Source: JBBDYH01 sp040901795 (lineage in GTDB: Bacteria; Planctomycetota; Planctomycetia; Pirellulales; JALHPA01). From it: a stretch of 48,659 nt of DNA. A model generated the notes under the pieces. That model saw only the letters and a program-made list of their open reading frames with translations, had not been told where the DNA came from and did no database searches. Position 1 is the first letter of the stretch. Each line of letters begins with the position of its first letter. The stretch is taken from the NCBI GenBank assembly GCA_040901795.1, contig JBBDYH010000016.1:1-48659 (forward strand), written 5' to 3'. Shown one piece after another: positions 1-8,152 of this stretch. Both the position numbers and the translations under genes were made by a program.

Positions 1-2
1 AT

Positions 3-46
3 GGGGAGTGTGGAGTGCGGAATGGGGAATGGGGAATGGGGAATGG
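3..46. repeat. GGGGAAT heptamer tract
   Basis: Six consecutive seven-base units (ggggagt, gtggagt, gcggaat, then three ggggaat) run from 3 to 44. They lie downstream of the 3' end of the peptidase gene. This is the first member of a repeat class that fills most gaps up to 15.8 kb. The rest of the stretch 47-159 shows no gene. Confidence 0.85.
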
Positions 47-159
47 CAGCGCGAGTTGGTGACGTTAGACAGCGGTGGAGATATTCGGGTTCGCGAATGG
101 TCAAAAAAAGGTCAAGCGGCGCGATTGGGGGTTCTGGTCTGTGTGTCGTTGACTCGCAG

Positions 160-1977
160 CTAGGGGTTCAATTGCTCGTACTCATTCACTTGCCGCTCAA
201 TCACGCGCAGGCTGTCGCGCCAGAAGTTAGGCTTGGTGATGTCGATTCCAAACCGGCCGGCTAAGGGGGCGGCCCAGTATTGACCGGTATCGCGAAGCAA
301 TTCCGTGTATCGCGGCACGAACGATGCGCCTTCCCTCTGAAAAACAGCGTACAGGCCCAGCCCGAACAGGTGTCCGAAAGCATACGGGAAGTTGTAGAAA
401 TTGTAGTCGTGGCTGTAGTAGTGGGGCTTCCAAAGCCACATATAGGGGTGATACGTCGCTTCATCGACACCTTCCGCATAGGTCTGTCGCTGGGCGTCGG
501 TCATCAGCTTATTGAACTCCTCCGGGCTCAATTCGCTGTCCGCCCGCTCGTCGAGGACGGCGGTTTCAAAGATATATCGGGAGCTAATGTCGAGGCAGAC
601 CTGTGTGGCCCCCGCCAACTGCGCTTCGAGGATCATCAGTTTTTCGGCCGGCTGCGCATCGCGAATCGCCGCCTCGGCTACCAGCGTCTCGCAGAAGATA
701 CTCGCCGTCTCAGCTAACGTCGAGGGCGACCCCCGCCGCAGCATCTCCAGCCCGCGCTGGCAATGGTTGTGAAAGCCGTGGCCCAGCTCGTGCGCGAGTG
801 TGCTCACCTGCTCGAAGCTGCCGTCGAAGTTGGCCAGGATCCGGCTTTCTTCGCGGCCGGGGATGGGCATGCAATACGCGCCTCCGCGCTTGCCGTCGCG
901 CGGCTCAGCGTCGATCCAGCGGCGGTCGAACGCCGTGGCGGCAAACTCGCCCATTTCGCTACTGAAGGTGGAAAACTTATCGATGATGAACTTCCGCGCC
1001 GCCGTCCACGTGAACCGCGTATCCGACTTGCCCAGGGGCGCAAAGATGTCCCACCAGGGGAGTGTTTGCTTGCCTAGTTTCTTCGCTTTCGAGGCGAGAT
1101 AGCGGCGGAACATGGGGAAATATTCTCGAATGGCGCCGAGTAGAGCATCGAGCGTCGGCCGATCGATGCGGTTGTCTTCCAACGCGACGTCGAGCACACT
1201 TTTGCGGCCGCGCTGTTTCGCCAACGTCAAGGCCGTACCTTTGACGCCGTTCAAACAAGCAGCCACTGTGGTGCGAATCGACTCCCAGCCTTTGATCTCG
1301 GTGCGATAGGCCCGCTCGCGGACGGCCGAATCGGGGTCGTAGGATAGATTGCGGATGACCGTGATCGGCACATGCTCGGTCTTGCCGTCGCGCTCGAAGG
1401 GGACCTTGAGCTGGCTCGTGACGTTGCCCTGTAACCGGCCGAACGCCACGCCGGCATCGAGGCACAGCTCCGCGGCGAGCCGCTCCATCTCCTCGCTCAT
1501 TAGAAAGCGGCTTTGCTGCGCGAGTAACCGCAGTAAGAACGCGTGGCTAGCCAGCGTCGGCTTCGCATGAATCAGCAACTCCAGGCGCTCGCCCAGCGAG
1601 CCCACCCAGCCTTTGAGCCTCACTTCGAGTTGTTGCCGACGTGTGCCGAGGATCTCAAGCCTGCTGGTTTCGCGGATTGCGTCGGCATCGTAGCTGTTGG
1701 TCGTGTGGATGCCATGCACGAACGCGCCAAGCGTCTCGCCGAGCATTGCCAGCTCGTTCAGGCGGTCGAGGGTTTCGGACAGCGTTCCCGCCAACTTATT
1801 GTTGTCACCCGCAATGGCTCCGCCGGTGCGCCCGATCGAATGAGCCGTGAAGTGCTGCTCCACCTTGTCGAGCAGCGACTCGTACCGGGAAAAGTCCTGG
1901 TGATAATCGTCGGACGTTAAGCCGGTGTAGAGGTTGGAGAGGTCCCAGTGCGGGAGGTGGTGGGGCGAAGTGGACAT
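160..1977 (-). CDS. pepF: M3 family oligoendopeptidase F-like metallopeptidase
   Basis: Zinc metallopeptidase of family M3, expected to cut short peptides in the cytoplasm; no signal peptide or membrane segment is seen. The 605-residue length is normal for oligoendopeptidase F. The catalytic motif is HELGH at residues 396-400, with a downstream glutamate in TLAETASIFCET (about 423) as the likely third zinc ligand. The N-terminal half is the helical oligopeptidase lobe. The start at 1977 was chosen over an in-frame ATG 18 bases upstream because GGAGGAGG lies 7 bases before it and would sit inside the longer reading frame. The gene is transcribed alone and faces away from the ferredoxin gene. 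Family assignment is firm; the exact substrate is unknown. Confidence 0.93.
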   Translation of the reverse strand: MSTSPHHLPHWDLSNLYTGLTSDDYHQDFSRYESLLDKVEQHFTAHSIGRTGGAIAGDNNKLAGTLSETLDRLNELAMLGETLGAFVHGIHTTNSYDADAIRETSRLEILGTRRQQLEVRLKGWVGSLGERLELLIHAKPTLASHAFLLRLLAQQSRFLMSEEMERLAAELCLDAGVAFGRLQGNVTSQLKVPFERDGKTEHVPITVIRNLSYDPDSAVRERAYRTEIKGWESIRTTVAACLNGVKGTALTLAKQRGRKSVLDVALEDNRIDRPTLDALLGAIREYFPMFRRYLASKAKKLGKQTLPWWDIFAPLGKSDTRFTWTAARKFIIDKFSTFSSEMGEFAATAFDRRWIDAEPRDGKRGGAYCMPIPGREESRILANFDGSFEQVSTLAHELGHGFHNHCQRGLEMLRRGSPSTLAETASIFCETLVAEAAIRDAQPAEKLMILEAQLAGATQVCLDISSRYIFETAVLDERADSELSPEEFNKLMTDAQRQTYAEGVDEATYHPYMWLWKPHYYSHDYNFYNFPYAFGHLFGLGLYAVFQREGASFVPRYTELLRDTGQYWAAPLAGRFGIDITKPNFWRDSLRVIERQVNEYEQLNP

Positions 1978-2222
1978 GGCGGCCTCCTCCTTCAATGTCG
2001 TCGCAACGCAAAAACGCTCAACGTAGCATGCGGTATGGGTGAAACGGAAGTGTGGCGAATCCGGAGGGAACGCCCCCGTGGCGATCCGGAAGCGCGAATC
2101 GGCCTGTCTATGTCAACTCGCCCAACGGAACGGCACAGAGGCCGTTCCCTACACAATCGCAAACCATTACAGTAGGACAGAACCACGACCCTTGCCGATC
2201 ACATATAACTTTCGAGGACCAT

Positions 2223-2591
2223 ATGCCCAAGCTCACGGTCGAAGGCGCCGGAACGTTCGATGTACCCGAGGGGAAACGGCTCGTGCTGGCGCTGGAGGAT
2301 GAAGCCAAGATCGATCAGCTTCATGCCTGCGGGGGAAATGCTCGCTGCACCACATGCCGAGTGGAGTTTGTCGAGGGCGAGCCGGATAAAATGACGCAGG
2401 CCGAAAAGGACGTTCTGGCGGCAAAGGGCCTTGCTGGGCAGCCGAATTTACGCCTGAGCTGCCAGATCGTTTGCGACCACGACATGACCGTCCGCGTGAT
2501 CAGCCGGCTGTCCGGCAGCGGGCGAGTTGACGCCGGCAAGCGGCCGGTGGATGAGATCATGCCCGAGCCGGTGGTGTGGACGAGCAAGTGA
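2223..2591 (+). CDS. Plant-type [2Fe-2S] ferredoxin
   Basis: Small electron carrier of 122 residues. The cluster ligands are visible as ACGGNARCTTC (C-x5-C-x2-C) followed by a fourth cysteine in LRLSCQ, the pattern of plant or adrenodoxin-type ferredoxins. The open frame extends upstream to 2052, but that part has no ferredoxin character. ATG at 2223 begins MPKLTVEG, a normal first beta strand, and GAGGA lies 4 bases before it. A TATAAC box at 2204-2209 is close upstream, without a good -35. The C-terminal tail of about 30 residues (GSGRVDAGKRPVDEIMPEP) goes beyond the core fold. No reductase or partner is adjacent, so the redox partner is unknown. Confidence 0.9.
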   Translation: MPKLTVEGAGTFDVPEGKRLVLALEDEAKIDQLHACGGNARCTTCRVEFVEGEPDKMTQAEKDVLAAKGLAGQPNLRLSCQIVCDHDMTVRVISRLSGSGRVDAGKRPVDEIMPEPVVWTSK

Positions 2592-2609
2592 AATACCCTC
2601 GTTGTCCTC

Positions 2610-2729
2610 GTTCCGAGGCTCTGCCTCGGAACGCGCTGTCAGGCAGGCTCTGCCAGCCGAGGCGCTCGCGCTCTGTGCCCGCGAGGCAGAGCCTCGCGAG
2701 CAGTGTGTTCCCAGGCGGAGCCTGGGAAC
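2610..2729. repeat. Cluster of palindromic GAGGC/GCCTC hairpins
   Basis: The gap between the convergent ferredoxin and phosphatase genes is made of related palindromes. They are 2610-2632 (9-bp stem GTTCCGAGG), 2642-2654 (GGCAG/CTGCC), 2680-2698 (8-bp stem CGCGAGGC) and 2707-2729 (9-bp stem GTTCCCAGG). The shared cores and the convergent location fit an interspersed palindromic repeat that may also end transcription in both directions. No T-run follows the stems. Confidence 0.8.
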
Positions 2730-2743
2730 AAGGGAATGCGGCT

Positions 2744-4084
2744 CTAAATGCCAAACTGCCTCAGCACCAGCTCAAACACGTCGGTGTCGCTCATCGGCGG
2801 CCCTTCCAGCGTGCCGGCCTGCGAGGTGAGAATCACGCCGCGTTGCCAGGCTTCGCGGGCCGGCGCGCCGTGTGATCCTTTCACCAACGTCGCGTCGAGC
2901 GGAATGCTCTTCGTCGCCATGTCGAAATGCATCTCGACCGGGTCATAGCCGGGCTTGCGGTGGATATCCACGGTACGGGCGTACGAGGGCGCGCGGGCGT
3001 CGTCGGTCCACCAGTAGTACGCCTGCCAACTGTTCGGCGTGGAGATCAAGATCACGTCGCCGGCGCGCTCATGGGCGAGCTGATACCGCTCGCGATCGGC
3101 TCCAGCAAGCACCTCGTCGATGCCTGTGCCGCGCTCGAACAAGTCTTGCACGGCTGTGATGGCGCCAGCGTCGCGATCTTTGACAAACACGTGGGCCAGT
3201 TGATGATCGACCAGCGCCCAGGCGCGGCTGCCGGCCAGGTCGAGCTCTTCGCCGCCATTTTCTTCGCGCACGGCGAGCAGGCCGGCCTCTCGCAGGACGC
3301 GATTGGGGTACGTCACGTGATCGACCGGCGTGATCACGTATTCGCTCGCAACTAGATAAAGGGGCGAGCGCTGCTCTTCGGCGGCGCCACCGTAAGCCTG
3401 GCCGAACCCCTCGACGAGCCGCCCCAGCGCATCGTCAACTTCGGCAAGTGACTGCAGTGCCTGCGGGCTGTCCGGACCGTGCTTTTGTGCCGCATAATCG
3501 AGGTGCGGCAGGTACATGTAAAAGAAAATCGGCCGATGTTCGCGGGCCGCCCAGACGGCCGAATCGATAATCCAAGCAGTCGATTTGATGTTCGCCATTG
3601 GCCCCCAGAAGTGTTGCAGCGGAAAATGCCCGAGCGCGTCGCGCAACGTGCCGTACATCTCGCCCGGCTGCGTATAGCACCAAAGTGACTCACTGCCGTC
3701 CGGGTTGTGGATCGGCGCCGGCGTGCAGATATAATCAGCCCCGCAGCCTTTGCTCAATAGCGGAAACCAGACGGCCGAGGTGATCTCGTTGTCGTGCTGG
3801 TGCAGGATGTCCCAAATCTGCGGCGCTTGGATGACTTCGTTCCAGGCGGTCCACATTTCGACCTGCTGCTTTTCGCGCCAATAGAAGCCGTTGGCGATCA
3901 CGCCGTGGTCCCGCGGCAGCTTGCCGGTCGTCATGTTGACCTGTACCGGGCAGGTCACGCAAGGGAAGCTGGGGACGAGTGGCGCACGGTCGCCGCGAGC
4001 GGTCAGGCGCTCGAGATTCGGCATGTCGGCGAGATCTTTTTCGCGCAAGCCGGGGACGGAGAGGAGAACAACGAAGTCGGGCAT
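2744..4084 (-). CDS. Alkaline phosphatase superfamily (nucleotide pyrophosphatase/phosphodiesterase-like), EboF-like
   Basis: A 446-residue member of the alkaline phosphatase/NPP fold. The likely nucleophile is the threonine of FPCVTCP (about 41-47), followed by the NPP-like TTGKLPRDHGV. Metal-ligand candidates are YLPHLDY (about 190) and GSHGAP near the C-terminus. The usual SDHG segment reads SEY, as I remember for EboF-type proteins, so classical phosphodiesterase chemistry is not assured. No signal peptide is seen, so it is probably cytoplasmic. It is the last gene of a minus-strand run after two TIM-barrel genes and a UbiA gene, 47 bases downstream of the preceding stop. That gap is filled by heptamer repeats and the start has no clear ribosome binding site. 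The family is firm; the ebo assignment rests on the neighbours. Confidence 0.85.
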   Translation of the reverse strand: MPDFVVLLSVPGLREKDLADMPNLERLTARGDRAPLVPSFPCVTCPVQVNMTTGKLPRDHGVIANGFYWREKQQVEMWTAWNEVIQAPQIWDILHQHDNEITSAVWFPLLSKGCGADYICTPAPIHNPDGSESLWCYTQPGEMYGTLRDALGHFPLQHFWGPMANIKSTAWIIDSAVWAAREHRPIFFYMYLPHLDYAAQKHGPDSPQALQSLAEVDDALGRLVEGFGQAYGGAAEEQRSPLYLVASEYVITPVDHVTYPNRVLREAGLLAVREENGGEELDLAGSRAWALVDHQLAHVFVKDRDAGAITAVQDLFERGTGIDEVLAGADRERYQLAHERAGDVILISTPNSWQAYYWWTDDARAPSYARTVDIHRKPGYDPVEMHFDMATKSIPLDATLVKGSHGAPAREAWQRGVILTSQAGTLEGPPMSDTDVFELVLRQFGI

Positions 4085-4090
4085 GCGGGA

Positions 4091-4118
4091 GGGTTCAGGG
4101 TTCGGGGTTCAGGGTTCA
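4091..4118. repeat. GGGTTCA heptamer tract
   Basis: Four seven-base units (gggttca, gggttcg, gggttca, gggttca) lie 6 bases upstream of the start codon at 4084 and 13 bases downstream of the previous gene, filling the intergenic gap. Same period as the other tracts, different sequence. Confidence 0.85.
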
Positions 4119-4131
4119 GCCAGATGCGGCT

Positions 4132-4965
4132 TCACTTTATCAATGGTTCCAGGAAGTCGTAAGCCCGCCGAGCTGCCTCAGGCGCCATGTGGCTGTGACG
4201 GCTGAGCTCCACATGGACGCCGCCGGCGTAGTTACTGTCTCGCAATGCTTGCATTACCGGCAAAAAGTTGATCTCCCCTTCGCCAAACATCAGGTGCTCG
4301 TGGACGCCGCACTTCATATCTTCGATGTGGACATTCACCAGACGCGGCGCCCAGCGGCGAATGTGCTCAGCAATCGGCGTCTCGCCCCGGCAGTGTAAGT
4401 GACCGATGTCCAGGGTGAGCTTGAAGCACGGAGCGTCGACCCGCTGCAAAAGTTGCTCGTAACGCACCATCGTGTCGATGAACATGCCTGGCTCCGGCTC
4501 GAAGCCGAGTTGGACATTTCGCGACTGTGCGTATTCGATCACTTGGAGCAAGCCGGCGCACAGCCGGTCGAACGCCGCGGCCTCAGATACACCTGGCTCG
4601 TGCAGTACGCCGGACCAGAACGAGACGCAGTCGCTCTGCAACTCCGCCGCGATGTCGATTGTCTGCTGCAAGAACCGAACGCGCCGCGAGCGCTCCGCGG
4701 CGTCAGCGCTCACGAGCGTCGGTTCATGCTTCTGCCGCGGATCGAGCAGGAAGCGCGCCCCGGTTTCGATTACCGACCGCATCTCGTAACGGGTCAGGAG
4801 CTGCCGCATCCGCCTGAGCTGCGCGGATAACTCGCCGCCATACGGGTTGAGCATCGCATGGTCAATCGTCAGCGCGACACTGCGGTAGCCGATCTCGGCG
4901 AGGATTGCCAGCGCGTCTTCCACCGAGTGGTGCGCAAACCCGTTGGTGTTGTAGCCCAAAAGCAT
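4132..4965 (-). CDS. Xylose isomerase-like TIM barrel protein (EboE-like, second copy)
   Basis: A 277-residue AP-endonuclease-2/xylose-isomerase-type TIM barrel. The metal-site signatures GFEPEPGMFIDT (glutamate on a central strand), LDIGHLHC and VNVHIEDMK are typical of sugar-phosphate isomerase/epimerase-like enzymes and of EboE. The open frame reaches back to 5103, but that part is antisense-like and overlaps the UbiA gene. The ATG at 4965 begins MLLGYNTNGFAHHSVEDAL, matching the family N-terminus, and lies 9 bases after the UbiA stop. It is a distant paralogue of the gene at 5915-6775, sharing the EPEP and DIGH motifs. Substrate unknown. Confidence 0.87.
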   Translation of the reverse strand: MLLGYNTNGFAHHSVEDALAILAEIGYRSVALTIDHAMLNPYGGELSAQLRRMRQLLTRYEMRSVIETGARFLLDPRQKHEPTLVSADAAERSRRVRFLQQTIDIAAELQSDCVSFWSGVLHEPGVSEAAAFDRLCAGLLQVIEYAQSRNVQLGFEPEPGMFIDTMVRYEQLLQRVDAPCFKLTLDIGHLHCRGETPIAEHIRRWAPRLVNVHIEDMKCGVHEHLMFGEGEINFLPVMQALRDSNYAGGVHVELSRHSHMAPEAARRAYDFLEPLIK

Positions 4966-4973
4966 CGAGCGGA

Positions 4974-5918
4974 TTACGTCGAATAAATGAACTGACCTAG
5001 AAACATCGTCGGCAGTAACAGCAGCATGATCAAGACGGTGGGTACAAAACCCGCCATGGCGAAAGTTACCACCGCGTCGAGCATGATCAGCGAAAAAATG
5101 CACTGCCGCACCGCCCGCTGGACCAATACTGGGCGCGGATCAACGATGGCCCACACACAGCGCCATACGATCAGCAGGCCCAGCAGACCCCACAGCATGT
5201 TCCACCTCCGCGGGTCGTCGCGAATCGCCGCGACGAGTCCTTCGGCCGGAGCGAAATTCGGGAACACGACCAGCAAGAGCACGCCCGCGGCCCCGACTAC
5301 CGTCGCCGCCAGCAGCACGAGCCGACTACTCGGTCGCGCCTCGGTGCGGGCAAACCACGTGACGCCGACAATATATGTGCCGATTCCGGCCGCAATGATG
5401 TAGTGCCACACCTCCCACGGCGCGAGGGATAGGCTCATGCCCAGCAGCACATTCAGAAACCGGCACAGGCCCATGCCCAGCGGTCCTAACGGCGTGCGCT
5501 TGATGACCGCGTCGTAAGCGACAACGGCAACGGCCAGGCCGCCTGCCACCAACGCGGGCCGGTAATCCGACTCGGTGAGCGAAAGCAGAATGCCGAGGAA
5601 CACGCCCGTCGCCAGCAGGCCGAATCCGAGTCCGCGCGCTCCCGACAAAGAAATGCGCCCCGATGGGATCGGCCGCTCGGGCCGCTGGACGCGATCAACC
5701 GCAGCGTCGAACACGTCGTTGAGCGCCATGCCGCCCAGGTACAACGACGCCGATGCCGCCATGAGCAATCCGAAAACTGTAAGCTGGCCCGCATCGAGCG
5801 ATGAAATGTCGCTGACCGCGTGAGTCACAAAGAATCCCATGGCCACGTCGGCGATGGCCGTGAAGACATTCGGTAAGCGAACGAGCTGCAGGTAAGCGAG
5901 GGGCTTCGACATCATCAT
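4974..5918 (-). CDS. UbiA-family prenyltransferase, EboC-like
   Basis: Integral membrane protein of 314 residues with about eight or nine hydrophobic helices. The first prenyl-diphosphate motif is intact (NDVFDAAVD, 67-75, followed by RPERPIPSG). The second is degenerate: YDAVIKRTPLGPLGMGLCR (135 on) replaces the usual DxxxD. That form is what I expect of the EboC branch, in contrast to UbiA/MenA/COX10. The start overlaps the stop of the upstream TIM-barrel gene by ATGA, showing translational coupling. Two further ATG codons follow directly (MMM), so the exact start is uncertain by 1-2 codons. The product probably transfers a prenyl group to an unknown hydrophobic acceptor at the membrane. 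Confidence 0.88.
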   Translation of the reverse strand: MMMSKPLAYLQLVRLPNVFTAIADVAMGFFVTHAVSDISSLDAGQLTVFGLLMAASASLYLGGMALNDVFDAAVDRVQRPERPIPSGRISLSGARGLGFGLLATGVFLGILLSLTESDYRPALVAGGLAVAVVAYDAVIKRTPLGPLGMGLCRFLNVLLGMSLSLAPWEVWHYIIAAGIGTYIVGVTWFARTEARPSSRLVLLAATVVGAAGVLLLVVFPNFAPAEGLVAAIRDDPRRWNMLWGLLGLLIVWRCVWAIVDPRPVLVQRAVRQCIFSLIMLDAVVTFAMAGFVPTVLIMLLLLPTMFLGQFIYST

Positions 5919-6775
5919 TCCACGGCGATCCCCAGCTTCTGCATCAGCGCCGTCAGGTAGCGCCGCGCTTCGCGCGCCGCATTGTCTGGATCTTCGATAT
6001 ATGGATACAGCTCAACGGTGATCCAGCCGCGGTAGCCGGTTTTATTGATTTCCAGCAGAGTCGCCCCGAAATCGATCGCCCCGTGGCCGGGAATCAGGTG
6101 CTTGTGAACCCGTGTCGCGGCAATGTCCTCGAAGTGGTAATGCACGGTGTGCGAGCGCATCTTGGCGATCCAGCCTTCGGGATCTTCTCCGACGCAGTAG
6201 GCGTGGCCGATGTCGAAGTTCAGGCCAACCCAAGGGGATTTGATCCGCTGCATGAACTGCAGGTACTGGCCGAAGGTCTCGATGAACAGTTCCGGCTCCG
6301 GCTCGATCAACAGCTTAACTTTGACCTGTTCGGCCACCTCGACGCACGGCATCAGCTCGTCGTAGAAGATTTTGGCGGCTTCCTCCCAAGTTTGCTCTTT
6401 GGTTAGCAACCCGCCCGGCTCGGTGGTGATGTTCGGCGCTCCAAGCTCGGCCGCCAGCCGGAGCGCCCGCTTGGTGTGCTCGCGGCGGATCGCCCGGTAA
6501 TGCGGGTCCGGGTCGGTCCATCCCGGATGCCAATACGGCTGCCGCGGGTCGGCGATGGCGTTCATCATGAACGCGTTCACATTGGAAAGGGTGAGCTTGT
6601 GCTTCTCCAGCGCTTGGCGAATTGAGTCCTTCCGCTCTGCGAGCAGCCCCGCAGGCCAGGCATGCGGCACGTCGGCCAAGATCTCGATTCCGGTGTAGCC
6701 GAGGTCGGCGATCTTGGCGATCGTGTCCTCGATCGAGAAGTGCATGTAGGCATTGCTGGAGAAGGCGAGTTTCAT
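5915..6775 (-). CDS. Xylose isomerase-like TIM barrel protein (EboE-like, first copy)
   Basis: A 286-residue TIM barrel starting MKLAFSSNAY, a family-typical first strand. Signatures include LIEPEPELFIET, NFDIGHAYC and HYHFEDIAAT, with HGAIDF near the end. These are the metal- and sugar-binding loops of the sugar-phosphate isomerase/epimerase-like group that includes EboE. It is the first gene of the four-gene run and is coupled to the UbiA gene by an ATGA overlap. The region just upstream of the start is a heptamer tract and no Shine-Dalgarno sequence is seen. Having two EboE-like proteins around one UbiA enzyme is unusual. Catalytic activity and substrate cannot be stated. Confidence 0.88.
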   Translation of the reverse strand: MKLAFSSNAYMHFSIEDTIAKIADLGYTGIEILADVPHAWPAGLLAERKDSIRQALEKHKLTLSNVNAFMMNAIADPRQPYWHPGWTDPDPHYRAIRREHTKRALRLAAELGAPNITTEPGGLLTKEQTWEEAAKIFYDELMPCVEVAEQVKVKLLIEPEPELFIETFGQYLQFMQRIKSPWVGLNFDIGHAYCVGEDPEGWIAKMRSHTVHYHFEDIAATRVHKHLIPGHGAIDFGATLLEINKTGYRGWITVELYPYIEDPDNAAREARRYLTALMQKLGIAVE

Positions 6776-6781
6776 GTGGGA

Positions 6782-6841
6782 GGGTTCGGGGTTCAGGGTT
6801 TAGCAGGCATCAGGCATCAGGGTCAGTTGTCAGTTGTCAGG
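6782..6841. repeat. Compound heptamer tract (GGGTTCA, GCATCAG, GTCAGTT)
   Basis: Three different seven-base families lie end to end. They are gggttcg/gggttca/gggttta (6782-6802), gcatcag twice (6807-6820) and gtcagtt twice plus a partial unit (6822-6841). The tract separates the TIM-barrel start (6775) from the antitoxin gene and encodes the last codons and stop of that antitoxin. Confidence 0.88.
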
Positions 6842-7077
6842 AATTTTGAATCAGGCGGCAGTGAGGCAAACTGCATTTGCGCCAGTACTGAATCGATCCT
6901 GGCTGGCTCCTTGGCATAAACGTCGTTGAGCCGTTGCGTGATATCTTCGTCACGCTCTCTCCCGAGAAACTCCTTCAACGCCCGCGCATACAACTCATTG
7001 CGTGAAACACCCAGGCATCGTGCGGCTGATTCGGCTGCTCTGAACAATTTATGGGGGATGGTGATAGTGGTTTTCAT
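6823..7077 (-). CDS. Ribbon-helix-helix (CopG/ParD-like) antitoxin-type protein
   Basis: An 84-residue protein starting MKTTITIPHKLFRAAESAA, the beta strand and first helix of a ribbon-helix-helix DNA-binding domain. LGVSRNELYARALKEFL is the second helix. This arrangement is typical of CopG-like antitoxins that normally precede a MazF- or PIN-type toxin. No toxin follows; the next gene in its direction is the TIM-barrel run. The last residues (TTDN) and the TGA stop come from the GTCAGTT heptamer tract, so the original 3' end, and perhaps the toxin, may have been lost. Function as an orphan regulator is inferred only. Confidence 0.72.
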   Translation of the reverse strand: MKTTITIPHKLFRAAESAARCLGVSRNELYARALKEFLGRERDEDITQRLNDVYAKEPARIDSVLAQMQFASLPPDSKFLTTDN

Positions 7078-7126
7078 TACGCGTTATGCAGTCCGACGAT
7101 GTAATCGCCACGTTAGAGCGCCTAAT

Positions 7127-8068
7127 TCAGTCTGCCTCAAAGTAATCGAGGTCGATTTTCGGCAGACGAATAATTCGATAGTGGGTTACTGCGACGCCAT
7201 GCTCGATCATCAGTGACGTCAATCGCTCACCATCAATGAGCACAATACTCTCGGAAACCTGACTCGCAAACTGGCGCGCCTCACGAGTGAAGCTCGAAGT
7301 CGTAATGAAGACGCCCTTCCTCGCGCGTCGGCCCGCCAGGGCGCCATAGAAGCCTTGGACCTCTGGTCGCCCTACCGATCCTTGCCAACGTTTCGCCTGA
7401 ACATACACGCGCTCGAACCCGAGCCGGTCGAGCGAGATTATGCCGTCGATGCCTCCGTCACCGGTTTGTCCGACACGTTCCAAATCTTCTTCGCCCGCGC
7501 CGTAGCCTAGTGCGTGTAGAAGATCGAGCACCAGCGCTTCGAAGAAAGAGGGTGGGCACTGACCGATTCTGTCGAGCAGTTCTTGTGCGACGGAGCGATT
7601 GATTTCCTCAAGCGCGCCGTCGATTTGTTCATCTGGTGTTTGCTGCGCTAAGGCCTCCTCGTTAGCAGAATTGATCTCAGCGACGCTCTCACTCTGTTCT
7701 TCAGTTTCCCTGCCCTCCTCTCGCATCAGACGTCGCGGGGTAGTCGCTTCGTCGAACCCATTTGGATGGCGCGATAGTAATTCGCGACCCCTATCCGTGA
7801 TGCGCCAGATCCCCGGCTCGGGATTTTCCACATATCCGAACTTTTTTAGTAATCTCAGCGCAAAGCCGCTTCGATGTCGATATCGGAGCTGCCGAAGATT
7901 GGAGACTCTCTCCGTCCTTTGCCCCTCGCTAAGGGCAAGCAAATCCGGTATCGCTTCCTGAATACTCTGCCGATGGTCACCGTTTGGACGGTGAGCCAAA
8001 TGCCGCAAAACCGCATGATAGAAATGCGCCTGCGGCGGCAGCGTCGAATTGATGCTTACCCTTGGCAT
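7127..8068 (-). CDS. mrr: Mrr-type restriction endonuclease
   Basis: A 313-residue protein with the two-domain layout of Mrr. An N-terminal winged-helix Mrr_N domain (about 10-110, PPQAHFYHAVLRHLA through WRITDRGRELL) is followed by a charged linker. The C-terminal PD-(D/E)xK nuclease domain reads GDGGIDGIISLD ... VYVQAKRW, with the catalytic Asp and QAK lysine present, and continues through GVFITTSSFTREA. Mrr enzymes cut modified DNA (type IV restriction) in the cytoplasm. An upstream in-frame start at 8143 exists, but ATG 8068 begins MPRVSINSTLP and has AGGA 6 bases before it. No methylase or specificity subunit is adjacent, as expected for a type IV enzyme. The nuclease looks intact. Confidence 0.87.
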   Translation of the reverse strand: MPRVSINSTLPPQAHFYHAVLRHLAHRPNGDHRQSIQEAIPDLLALSEGQRTERVSNLRQLRYRHRSGFALRLLKKFGYVENPEPGIWRITDRGRELLSRHPNGFDEATTPRRLMREEGRETEEQSESVAEINSANEEALAQQTPDEQIDGALEEINRSVAQELLDRIGQCPPSFFEALVLDLLHALGYGAGEEDLERVGQTGDGGIDGIISLDRLGFERVYVQAKRWQGSVGRPEVQGFYGALAGRRARKGVFITTSSFTREARQFASQVSESIVLIDGERLTSLMIEHGVAVTHYRIIRLPKIDLDYFEAD

Positions 8069-8152
8069 TCGCGTTCCTGGAGCGCTTAGCGTCGTTACCG
8101 ATATCTCTAACTGATCATCCACGCCGCTCACGGTTAAAGCCAAGAGTATACC

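Noticed and set aside
4966..5103. Extended start of the second TIM-barrel protein
   Set aside because: The extra 46 residues overlap the UbiA gene and have no TIM-barrel character; the ATG at 4965 fits the family.
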